Of a stretch of 35,381 bases of DNA, positions 25,746-35,300 are shown piece by piece; position 1 is the stretch's first letter, and each line of letters starts with the position of its first letter. A model generated the notes under the pieces. That model searched no databases. It was not told the DNA's origin and saw only the letters and a program-made list of their open reading frames with translations. The stretch comes from Bacteroidales bacterium. Its GTDB lineage: Bacteria > Bacteroidota > Bacteroidia > Bacteroidales > ML635J-15. The position numbers were made by a program, and so were the translations under genes. The stretch is taken from positions 1-35,381 of the forward strand of contig JAQUBO010000017.1 in assembly GCA_028686735.1 (NCBI GenBank), given 5' to 3'.

Positions 25746-25988
25746 ATGAAAAAGGAAATTAAAGTATTAGGTACTGGTTGCCCAAAATGTAAACAATTAG
25801 AAAAAGTAGTAAGAACAGTTGTTGAGGAAAACTCAATTGATGCAGAAATAACAAAGATCGAAGACATAGTTGAAATCATGAATTATGGTATCATGACAAC
25901 ACCCGCACTTATAATTGACGGAAAAATTGTGTTAAAAGGTTATGTTCCAAGCCAAGAAGAAGTCTTAACAAAAATAAATGAATCATAA
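25746..25988 (+). CDS. arsE: small thioredoxin-like protein, ArsE-like
   Basis: An 80-residue redox protein of the small thioredoxin-like family with a CxxC active site (C12-P-K-C15 in GTGCPKCKQLEK) and the cis-Pro region MTTPALIIDGKIVLKG. In arsEFG clusters a protein of this type acts with ArsF in reducing aromatic arsenicals; it could also recycle ArsC. It is the first gene of the operon, directly after the operator region, and ends one base before the arsR start at 25990. The family is clear; the arsE name rests on gene order with arsF and arsG. Confidence 0.75.
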   Translation: MKKEIKVLGTGCPKCKQLEKVVRTVVEENSIDAEITKIEDIVEIMNYGIMTTPALIIDGKIVLKGYVPSQEEVLTKINES

Positions 25989-25989
25989 T

Positions 25990-26307
25990 ATGGCCAATAA
26001 AGTAAAACTTCCTGAAGACATAAAACTATTAGCTGCATATTCAAAAGCACTAAGTCACCCGACTCGATTGTATATTCTTAAAAAACTTTCGGAAATGAAT
26101 GCATGTTGTTATAGTGGCGATTTAGTTGATGAAGTTCCAGTTGGACGCTCAACACTTTCTCAACATCTAAAAGAATTAAAATACTCAGGTTTAATTCAGG
26201 GCGAAACAGAACCTCCTTATATTAAATATTGCCTTAATCGCGAAAACTGGGAAAAAGCAAAACAGCTTTATGCTGAATTATTTCAAATTAATCAAAACAA
26301 CAAATAA
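25990..26307 (+). CDS. arsR: ArsR/SmtB-family metalloregulator
   Basis: A 105-residue winged-helix repressor that should leave its operator when bound by As(III) or a similar metalloid. It shows KALSHPTRLYILKKLSE, then NACCYSGDLVDEVP and the recognition helix VGRSTLSQHLKELKYSGLI. Adjacent cysteines C39-C40 and C81 (KYCLN) are candidate ligands, an arrangement unlike the E. coli ELCVCDL box. The start at 25990, one base after the arsE stop, is preferred. An in-frame ATG at 25978 would overlap arsE by 11 nt and add four residues. Placed second in the operon, giving autoregulation. Confidence 0.93.
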   Translation: MANKVKLPEDIKLLAAYSKALSHPTRLYILKKLSEMNACCYSGDLVDEVPVGRSTLSQHLKELKYSGLIQGETEPPYIKYCLNRENWEKAKQLYAELFQINQNNK

Positions 26308-26324
26308 ATTTTAAACTATAAATT

Positions 26325-26732
26325 ATGAAAAATTTAATTTCTGTAACACTGATAATTATTTCAGTATTTTCTCTCGCAGGATGTAAAAATAATTCTGACA
26401 AAAAAACAGATTCCATTGAGGAGTCAAAAGTTATGGTTTATTATTTTCATGGAGAACAGCGTTGTCCGACCTGTATTGCTGTTGGCGAAGTTTCGCAAGA
26501 GACTGTAAAAGCCGAGTTTGGAGAGAATGAAGATGTTACTTTTAAGGACGTTGATTTCTCTACTGAAGATGGAGAACCAATTAGCGACAAATACGAAATC
26601 GCTAGTAGCAGTTTATTAATTGTAAGCGGCGAAAACATTGTTGATGTAACTGACGATGCTTTTGCATTTGCAAGAAATGACCCTGATAAACTGAAGAAAA
26701 TAATTATTGATCAAATAAACAAAATGTTGTAA
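26325..26732 (+). CDS. arsF: ArsF-like thioredoxin-fold lipoprotein
   Basis: A 135-residue lipoprotein. The signal is at 1-19 with lipobox SLAGC (Cys20), followed by a polar linker and a thioredoxin-like domain starting KVMVYYFHGEQRCPTCIAVG with a C47-P-T-C50 pair. Proteins of this type next to ArsG-type permeases are the ArsF component implicated in reduction of nitro- or pentavalent aromatic arsenicals. The lipid anchor would place it on the periplasmic side, so it may hand reduced substrate to, or take electrons through, the ArsG membrane protein. 17 nt after arsR, 10 nt before arsG. Function inferred from family and order. Confidence 0.75.
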   Translation: MKNLISVTLIIISVFSLAGCKNNSDKKTDSIEESKVMVYYFHGEQRCPTCIAVGEVSQETVKAEFGENEDVTFKDVDFSTEDGEPISDKYEIASSSLLIVSGENIVDVTDDAFAFARNDPDKLKKIIIDQINKML

Positions 26733-26742
26733 ACTTCTATAT

Positions 26743-27456
26743 ATGGAATTCTTACATAATCTTGCCAATAATACAGAATTTCCTCTAATAACAGCATTTA
26801 TCCTAGGACTTATGACAGCTATTAGCCCATGCCCTTTGGCTACGAATATCTCTGCAATTGGATTTATAAGTAAAGATTTGCAAGACAGAAAGCGTGTGTT
26901 TATCAACGGTTTGATTTATACTTTAGGCCGTACAATTGCCTACACTGTTTTAGGAATAATTTTGATTGCGATAATTCGCGAAGGATCAAGCGTATTTAAA
27001 ATTCAAAAAGCTATTAATAACTATGGAGAATATTTTCTCGGTCCAGTTTTAATTTTAATCGGACTCTTTATGCTAGATTTTATTCAGATAAAGTTCAAGC
27101 TATTCTCTAAATTCTTCTCACGAGTTGAAGACAAATCAAAATCGGGAAGCACTTGGGTCTCCTTAATGTTAGGTTTTGTTTTTGCATTAGCATTTTGTCC
27201 TTACAGTGGGGTCCTTTATTTCGGAGCTCTGATTCCATTGTCCGTAACATCATCTGGTGGATATTTCTTGCCTGTAGTTTTTGCAATTGCAACAGGTTTA
27301 CCAGTAATTGTATTTGCTTGGATTCTTGCATTTAGCTTATCTAGTGTTGGAAAATTCTATAACCGTCTTAAGAATTTCGAGATATGGTTTAGACGTGTTG
27401 TTGCAGTAATATTCATACTAGTTGGGATTTATTATATGTGGTTATTTTACTTTTAA
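26743..27456 (+). CDS. arsG: ArsG-type permease (CcdA/DsbD-like)
   Basis: A 237-residue inner-membrane protein with about six membrane segments and the CcdA/DsbD-type duplicated Cys-Pro motifs: ISPCPLATNISAIGF (C30) and AFCPYSGVLYFGALIPL (C152). In DsbD/CcdA such cysteines carry electrons across the membrane; in ArsG they are associated with efflux of trivalent aromatic arsenicals. The preceding CxxC lipoprotein (arsF) and cytoplasmic CxxC protein (arsE) would fit either an efflux or an electron-relay scheme. It is followed by a 101-bp gap containing an inverted repeat before the next gene. Confidence 0.8.
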   Translation: MEFLHNLANNTEFPLITAFILGLMTAISPCPLATNISAIGFISKDLQDRKRVFINGLIYTLGRTIAYTVLGIILIAIIREGSSVFKIQKAINNYGEYFLGPVLILIGLFMLDFIQIKFKLFSKFFSRVEDKSKSGSTWVSLMLGFVFALAFCPYSGVLYFGALIPLSVTSSGGYFLPVVFAIATGLPVIVFAWILAFSLSSVGKFYNRLKNFEIWFRRVVAVIFILVGIYYMWLFYF

Positions 27457-27482
27457 AGTACAGATTAAATTCTAATACGTAA

Positions 27483-27515
27483 GATAATAAAAGTAAATCC
27501 GTTTCTTTTATTATC
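27483..27515. promoter_or_regulatory. 11-bp inverted repeat between arsG and the permease gene
   Basis: GATAATAAAAG (27483-27493) and CTTTTATTATC (27505-27515) are perfect complements around an 11-nt loop, and AAA/TTT in the loop can extend pairing. It may be an mRNA processing or attenuation element separating the two halves of the operon. It lacks a trailing T-tract. Confidence 0.5.
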
Positions 27516-27557
27516 AATGAAATACAGTCGATTTAAACATTAAAAATATTTGAAATA

Positions 27558-28901
27558 ATGGAAACTAAAAAAGAAATAAAAATACTGATTTGGATAGGTC
27601 TTATTTTTGGTGCAGCCTTTTTCCTCCCTATCGAAAGTGCCAGATTTATGACAGCAATTGATGCTACTTTAGATCTTGTAAAATGGTATGCTCGTGAACA
27701 CGTAATATTGTGTTTATTACCAGCATTTTTTATCGCAGGGGTGATATCTATTTTTGTTAGTCAAGGCTCTGTACTAAAGTATTTTGGGGCTAATGCAAAA
27801 AAATGGCTAGCATATTCAGTTGCAGCAGTTTCAGGAACAATTTTGGCGGTTTGTTCTTGTACAATTTTACCTCTATTCTCAAGTATTCACAAACGTGGTG
27901 CAGGATTAGGACCAGCAGTGGCATTTTTATACTCTGGACCGGCAATAAATATTTTAGCAATTATTTTAACTGCTCGTATTCTTGGATTCGAGATGGGAGT
28001 TGCTAGAGTTATTGGAGCAGTTTCTTTCAGTGTAATTATTGGGGGCTTAATGTCATTAATTTATCGAAAAGAGGAAAAAGTAAAACGAGAAGAGCAAATG
28101 CACATCACTCCGCCACCAGAAAAAAGACCAATGTGGCAAACTTCGTTTCATTTCTTTATCTTGATATTAATTTTAGTATTTGCAAACTGGGGAGCACCTT
28201 CTGCTGGAGACACTTCAAGTACTTGGTATTATCTCTGGTTTTATAAATGGCAAATAACTTCATTCTTTGGTTTAGGTTTGGTTTTTTCTTTAATCTATAT
28301 TTTAAAAATCAAATGGCAATGGGTTCTTGCAGCAGTTTTAGCAACTGGACTAGCAGCATTTTTATCCTATACTTTTATTGAAGATGCTAAAATAGCACCT
28401 CTTGTACCTGTTCTTGTCGGAATCGCTGGATTAAGCATAATTACCTTATTAGACAAACGTGACCCAGATAATAAAGAGTGGACATTAGCATCTTGGGGAT
28501 TTGCGAAACAAATACTTCCCTTACTTTTAATTGGTGTAATTACAGCTGGTTTCTTACTCGGATCAACACACGACGGACAAACAATTGCAGGAGTTATTCC
28601 TAATGAATGGATATCGAATCTCGTTGGTGGAAATAGCATTTTCTCGAATTTCTTTGCTTCTATTGTTGGAGCATTTATGTACTTCGCAACTTTAACAGAA
28701 GTTCCAATCTTACAAGGTTTAATAGCAGCTGGTATGGGGAAAGGTCCTGCACTTGCGTTATTATTGGCAGGGCCATCATTATCCTTACCTAATATGTTGG
28801 TAATTAGAGGTGTCATGGGAACTCAAAAAACTATTGTATATATTGTGTTGGTGGTAATAATGGCAACTATTTCAGGGCTAATTTATGGTGGATTGTTTTA
28901 A
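27558..28901 (+). CDS. ArsP-like permease (UPF0718 / ArsP_1 family)
   Basis: A 447-residue inner-membrane permease with about ten membrane segments. The family signature is clear: VCSCTILPLFSSIHKRGAG (C99-S-C101), then GPAVAFLYSGPAINILAIIL, and in the second half TEVPILQGLIAAGMGKGPAL and LAGPSLSLPNMLVIRGVMG, an internal repeat. Relatives export trivalent organoarsenicals (ArsP) or act in other metal efflux. With ArsG next to it, a role in arsenical efflux is likely; the substrate is inferred. A charged cytoplasmic loop (YRKEEKVKREEQ) separates the halves. arsC follows after 38 nt. Confidence 0.85.
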   Translation: METKKEIKILIWIGLIFGAAFFLPIESARFMTAIDATLDLVKWYAREHVILCLLPAFFIAGVISIFVSQGSVLKYFGANAKKWLAYSVAAVSGTILAVCSCTILPLFSSIHKRGAGLGPAVAFLYSGPAINILAIILTARILGFEMGVARVIGAVSFSVIIGGLMSLIYRKEEKVKREEQMHITPPPEKRPMWQTSFHFFILILILVFANWGAPSAGDTSSTWYYLWFYKWQITSFFGLGLVFSLIYILKIKWQWVLAAVLATGLAAFLSYTFIEDAKIAPLVPVLVGIAGLSIITLLDKRDPDNKEWTLASWGFAKQILPLLLIGVITAGFLLGSTHDGQTIAGVIPNEWISNLVGGNSIFSNFFASIVGAFMYFATLTEVPILQGLIAAGMGKGPALALLLAGPSLSLPNMLVIRGVMGTQKTIVYIVLVVIMATISGLIYGGLF

Positions 28902-28939
28902 AAAATGACAAGTTACCATAGTCAAGTAAAACTAAAAAT

Positions 28940-29356
28940 ATGAAAATTCTAATTCTATGTACAGGGAACTCATGTCGATCACAGATGGCACATGGTTTTC
29001 TAAAATACTTTGATGAAAATCTATATGTTCGTTCAGCAGGAACAGAGGCAAGTGGAAAACTTAATCCTGGAGCTGTTGAAGCCATGAAAGAAATCGGAAT
29101 TGATATTTCTCACCACTCATCCGATTCTGTAGATATATTTTTGAATGATGAATGGGATTACGTTATAACCGTTTGTGGTGGAGCAAATGAAGTTTGTCCA
29201 GCATTTATTGGCAAAGTAAAGAACCGTTTGCATATTGGTTTTGATGACCCATCACATGCGGTTGGAAGCGATGATTTTATTAAATCTGAGTTCGTGAGAG
29301 TTCGTGATGAGATTAAAGAAGAGTTTTGGAAACTTTATGTAGAGAAGTTTAAATAA
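28940..29356 (+). CDS. arsC: arsenate reductase, low-molecular-weight phosphatase type
   Basis: A 138-residue thioredoxin-coupled arsenate reductase that converts As(V) to As(III) in the cytoplasm. The P-loop is C7-TGNSC-R13. The redox pair C79 and C86 (VITVCGGANEVCP) is spaced 7 residues, as in Bacillus subtilis ArsC (Cys82/Cys89), and DDPSHA provides the Asp-Pro of the phosphatase fold. All catalytic residues are present. It is the last gene of the operon and is convergent with the giant T9SS gene, 31 bp away; no clear terminator lies between them. Confidence 0.95.
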   Translation: MKILILCTGNSCRSQMAHGFLKYFDENLYVRSAGTEASGKLNPGAVEAMKEIGIDISHHSSDSVDIFLNDEWDYVITVCGGANEVCPAFIGKVKNRLHIGFDDPSHAVGSDDFIKSEFVRVRDEIKEEFWKLYVEKFK

Positions 29357-29387
29357 TACCAATATGACATCAAAATATTTTCAATAA

Positions 29388-32300
29388 TTATTGGGTAATA
29401 AATACTTTCATATTTAATACGCCAACAGAAGATTGTATTCTCAAATAATATGCTCCGGGGGCAATATTATCAAACACTAATCTTTGCGTATCAGAAGCTC
29501 TAAAATTGTCATCTAAAGCGATAATAGCTCCAGAGACCGTGATTAATGTCCAAGAATCAATTTTTCCAATAGCAGATTCAGGCATATTTAATATCAATTC
29601 GAAGCTACCTTTATTTGGATTTGGGAAAACAACTGCATTCTGTTCGACAAACCATTCTTCAATATCAAGATAGAAAGAATATATTTCGGACATAGCAGAA
29701 CATCCATTTTCAAAAATTACTTCAACTTTATATTCTCCTTCTGCAGAAATATTAATGGTTTGGTTATTAGAGTTGCTAAGTGGACTTGAATTAAAATACC
29801 ATTGATAAAATTGTCCTTGAATGGTAGAAAGAGTCATTCCAGATCTACTTATAGTAACCTCAGGTACAGAATCCATTATTAAACTAACAACATCAGAACT
29901 ACAAGATTTTGATTCTTCACGAACGAGACAGACAAAGTTTTTACCAGCAGTGATATCGGTCATTCCCATAAACTGTGTTGCGTTAGTAGGAACTGTTCTA
30001 TTAGTAATTGACTGATCGCCTAATTGTCCGAAATTATTTAGTCCCCATGACCATACACTACCATCATTTTTGATTACAAATGAATTAAAAGAACCAGCTT
30101 CGATTTTCTTTACCCCAGCTATATTTACTTTTTTAAATACTAAACTCTGACTTATACTTTCAATACCAAGTTGTCCTTCATTATTTGCACCCCAAGCAAA
30201 CACTTCTCCTCTTTCGTTAAGAGCCAAAGAGTGATTATTACCACCAGCTACCATCACAATTTTATGTAGATTATTAACTTTAACGGGTGTATTACTTGCG
30301 TTAATACTATTGTGTCCAAGTTGTCCATTATCATTACATCCCCAAGTCCAAACCGTCCCATCGTTACGAACAGCCAAACTAAAATCAGTACCAGCAGCAA
30401 TCATAATTACATTATCAATGCTATTTATTAAAACTGGTTGATTTTGCTCAACAAAATCTCCTGTTCCTAATTGCCCAAAATCATTTGCCCCCCAAGCATA
30501 AACATGTCCATCTGCCGTAAGAGCCAAACTATGATTTTTACCAGTAGCAACGGCCTCGATATCACCTATTGAAGATATTGCCATTGGGAAATTACTTGAG
30601 GCATAAGAACCATAACCCAATTGCCCATACGAGTTTCTTCCCCAAGAAATAAGAGTATTATCATTTGCTATTGCAATAACGTGATTACTTCCAGCAGCAA
30701 CTTGTTTAACATCAGCAATAGACTGTAGCATCACGGGAGTATAAACAGGCGAATATGTACCATTACCGATATTGCCCCAAGCATTATTTCCCCAAGCATA
30801 AATTGTTCCATCTTCGCTAAGTCCGACAGCAAATTCCTCACCTGCTGAAACAGAAACAATTTCATCCTCTATCTGCGTTTGTACAGACACTAAAGATTGT
30901 GCATTATTAACTACACCCAACTGACCAAATGAGTTAGCACCACAAGAAAAAACTCCACCATCAATTCCATTAGTATAATATACCGAATAGTCACCTGCTT
31001 GATATGCTGCATAAGCATTCTCAACAGCACCAGAAATTTCTACGCCATTAAAATACCATTGATTATTCATACTATAATCAGAACTTAACATTACTGAATC
31101 ATATTGACAAAACTGTGTATCAGGGTTAGCAGATATTTGTGGAATTTCAAGCACATCCAATGCAAAATTACCAGTTTTCGCTTTACAGCCAGAACTATTA
31201 TCCGTAACCTCTACACTTACAAAGATATTATCTGACACACTCGATAATATAAGTGTATTAACTGCTAAAGGACCACCTTCAGATATATTATTTACAAAAA
31301 ACTCATACAAATCTCCTCCAGTAGCAGTTAAGGTAACACTTTCCCCATCACATAATATGTTTTGTTCAGGATTAACAGTTATTAGGGCATTTACGTAATT
31401 AATAACTGGAGTCATAATTGTATCTGCAGATGCAAAACAAGCATTATTGTAGCCCACAACCTCAATACTTTGATTTTCTTCTAACCAAGGAATTTGAATC
31501 ATATTTTCAGTAGTCATTTCTCCGTATTCAACACCATCCAGATAAAACTGCCAAGACATTGCTCCACTTACAAAAAATTCTGCAGTATCACCATAGCAAA
31601 TTCCATCAACAGAGACATTTGAGGTGAATACAGGAACAGGAACTTGGTTTACATTTACAAATACTGTATCCAGACTCGGATTAGAACAAATATTCTGATA
31701 CCCTACTACAGTTATATAATCGCCATCTGTTAGAGTAGTTGATGAGAACACATCAACTTCTGAATGAGCCCCTTGCGAAACAGAATTTACAAAAAACTCA
31801 TATTCTACAGCCCCACTAGCCTGAATACTTATTTCGTCTAATTCGCAAACAGAAATAGGAGTAATTGGTGTTAGACTTGAGTTCGGCAAACTGAATACCG
31901 TATAAGTAAAAGTCTCTGGTGCAATAGATACACAGCCATGAGTGCGTCCAAAAACCGCAACTGTCTGATTATTATTTAAATCAGTAGTTGTATATTCAGT
32001 AGTTGTAGAATAAGATCCTGTGGGAAATCCGGATACTGTAAATTGATATTCATCAGCACCCGAAGCAGTAAATGATAAACTTTCGCCTTCACAAATTTGT
32101 GGGTCAGTAACAAGTGCTGTTAAGCTTACATTAGGATAATCATAAACTGTTACGTTAAAAGTATCGAGAGCACTTGCAATACAACCAAATTCAGATGTTG
32201 CCAATGCAGTTAGTTCTTGTCCGTCAGTAAATAAATCGGATGAAAAGTTAGAGAAAACTGATGATGCACCTTGACTAATACCATCAACAAAAAATTCATA

Positions 32301-35300
32301 ATGATAAGAACCACTCGCCGTAAATGATATTTCATCACCTAGACAAATCGTAGTATCACTTTCAGAACATGTAATATTTGCAATTGGTAAAGGGTTAACT
32401 GTTATAAAAATATCCTGAGGTAAACATGCTCCCGAAGTTCCGATAACACTTACACTTTGTCCATCCGTTAAAGTCGTTGTGTTAAACACATTATTTGCCT
32501 CTAAAGATGTTACAGGAACTCCATCTACTAGAAATTGGTAAATTGTATCTCCTGTAGCTGTAAATGTTATATTATCTCCGAGACAAATTGATGTTACGTT
32601 AGAACTCAATTCAATAACTGGATAAACATTAAAAGTTAAACTAGTAGGAGCCATTTCTGTACATGTTCCAATTCTACCTTCTAATGTAATAGTTTGATTG
32701 TGTGATAAAGTATTTGTTATAAAAGTTTCTGAGAACTCAAATACTCCTTGTGGGGTTCCATCAATATAAAAAAGATATTCTTCCGCTCCCGCTCCAGTAA
32801 ATGTTACTTCATCACCAACACAAATGTTCCCATCAGCGTCATTTGAAGTAATACTAGGATTTGGAGATTGATTTACAGTTAAATCTATAGAATTACTTAA
32901 TGACGAGCATCCGTTTAAGTTTATCCCAAAGCATGTAATTATATCATTATCTGTCAAAATAGCTGACTGATAAAAATTCTGAGTTATTGTGTCAGTTTGC
33001 CCAACTCCGTTTACAATAAAACCATATAACTCAGCTCCACTTGCATTAAAGGTAATTTGTTCTCCTTCGCAAATAGTTGGAGGGTTTGGTAAAGACGTTA
33101 AATTAACGACAGGATTTGGTAAAACAGTAACAATATATTCATACGGCAACCACGCTATACATCCAGCTTGGCTTAATGCACGAGCAGTTATTGTATCTTG
33201 ATCAGAAAGAGCATCAGATGTATAAACGCTATCTGCCGAAAATGAACCAAGACTATTGCCATTCAAGAAGAACTCATAATTAAAAGAATCTAATGCAGTT
33301 GCAGAAAAACTAATAGATTCTCCAGCACAAATTGTGGTATCAGCATCTGAACAGTTCAATACTGCAATAGGAGAATTATTTACGGTGAATGTTAAATCAT
33401 TGCTTGATTCTACACAGCCATTATAAATAGCGTCAACACGAATAATATCACCACTTTGAATAGAATCAGTTGGGTATTGTGTTTCAGTTGGATTTCCTAA
33501 ATCAACCCATACATTATTCAAATAAAATTCAAACTCCGTAGCTAAATCACTTGAAGCTGTAAGTGTAACATTATTACCTTCACAGATAGTTAAACTTGGA
33601 ACACTAGAGTTTACAAAAACTGTTTGTTTCTCAATTACTAAATCATTTTCAAAAATATCGAAACAACCAGTAATTGTGTCTGTTGCTTTTAAGCTAATCG
33701 TATATTCTCCTTGTAAATCGAAAATATGTGACATATCTACAATATCAGTTGTATAGTTATTTTCTATCATCCATTCATAAACTAGATTAGTAGTACCGCC
33801 CCACATTGATACTGATTGATTAACAAATGTTAGATTTGTTGAAATACATGCAGGATATGACATTGCAAAATCTGGATCAGCAGCAGGAGTTGAATTAAAT
33901 ATCCAACCGGCATTATTACCCTCATCGACGCTAAGCATTGCAACAGCACCAGCAAGGTTTTCGGCATCAATAATATTTACACATGTTACTGAGTCAGTAA
34001 TAGTTCCATTACTATCAAAGAATGCACGAACGCCATCTTGTGATGATGAAATACTCACATAGTTTTGACAAGTACCTTTCACTATCAAAGCACTATCTAC
34101 TAACTGCGTTTCGCCAGCTTCAGCAAATAATCTGGTTCCATCAAATACAGATAAAATATTATAATTATTCGATCCTAAAATAAATACTATTTCATCACTA
34201 CCACCTTCTTCAGTATTTCCAAAAATACTAACATCATAAAATGTTTGTCCATTTCCAGACAAAAATGAGAACCCTGTTTCATTGCCATGGAATGTAACAG
34301 CCGAACTGTCAGCACTAAATGTTAAAACAGAAGGATTCTGGAATTCTAAATTCCTAATAATATTTATGGTTGATTTTTCAATATTAATTATTTTATCAGC
34401 ATTCGTGCTTGTAAGTAAATTACCGCAACTAATTGTTTTATTTTGAGCTAAAAGGCAGCCACTCATTACATTTAAACTTGCCACAGTATCTATCTGCAAA
34501 TCTGTTGTTAGCGTGATTGTGTCAGTAATATATGATGCGTTTACAAAAACACTTACGCCAATATCAGCCCCAAAAGGTGACATTGTAAATACTGTTGAAT
34601 CAGGGATTATAAAAAATCCATACTCATATCCTGCTGATTCTTCAATATCTGGGATAACAGAATATCTTGCTTGAACAGAATCACATAAAATTAATGCTTC
34701 AGAGATATTAAGATTTTGACTCATTACAATTTTTAAAAGCTTGGTTAAACCCGTTGCAGTAAAGCTATGACAATAAGCATTTTTATCAATTTGTATAATA
34801 TCTGACGGAGCTGTACTAAATATTATTGGATCTATTACAACCGTATCATTAATTGTTGGCAAACAAATGGCTGGTAAACCATCAACTTTCCAATTATTAA
34901 GATCATGCCAATTACTATTTATTCCTTGCCAAACAAAAGTTTTACCAGCAATTGTATCATTAAATACCCATGCATCTACATTACCTGAACGCATTGTCTG
35001 ATTTGCCTCAAACAACTTACCACCAACAGTATCTGCCTGAACATTTTTTAGATAGAAGTTACTTATAGAAAGAGTATCGTATCCTGATTTTTTTAGTACC
35101 GCTGGATTGTTAAATTCTGTTGAGATTAATGATATTGGAAATTCACAAGACGCTACGGCATCGAGAGAATCAACCTGAAGATTAACACCTTCTTGAAGAA
35201 TTAAGGTATTACCAGGATATAATTCCAATCTGTTCAAAATATTATTTCCCCACATTTTTGCATAATCGGATTCAATAATTATGTCGTTATAGGTTATATC

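Noticed and set aside
29382-29393. CAATAATTATTG palindrome between arsC and the giant gene as a terminator
   Set aside because: Too A/T-rich and short, no T-tract, and it overlaps the stop codon of the minus-strand gene.
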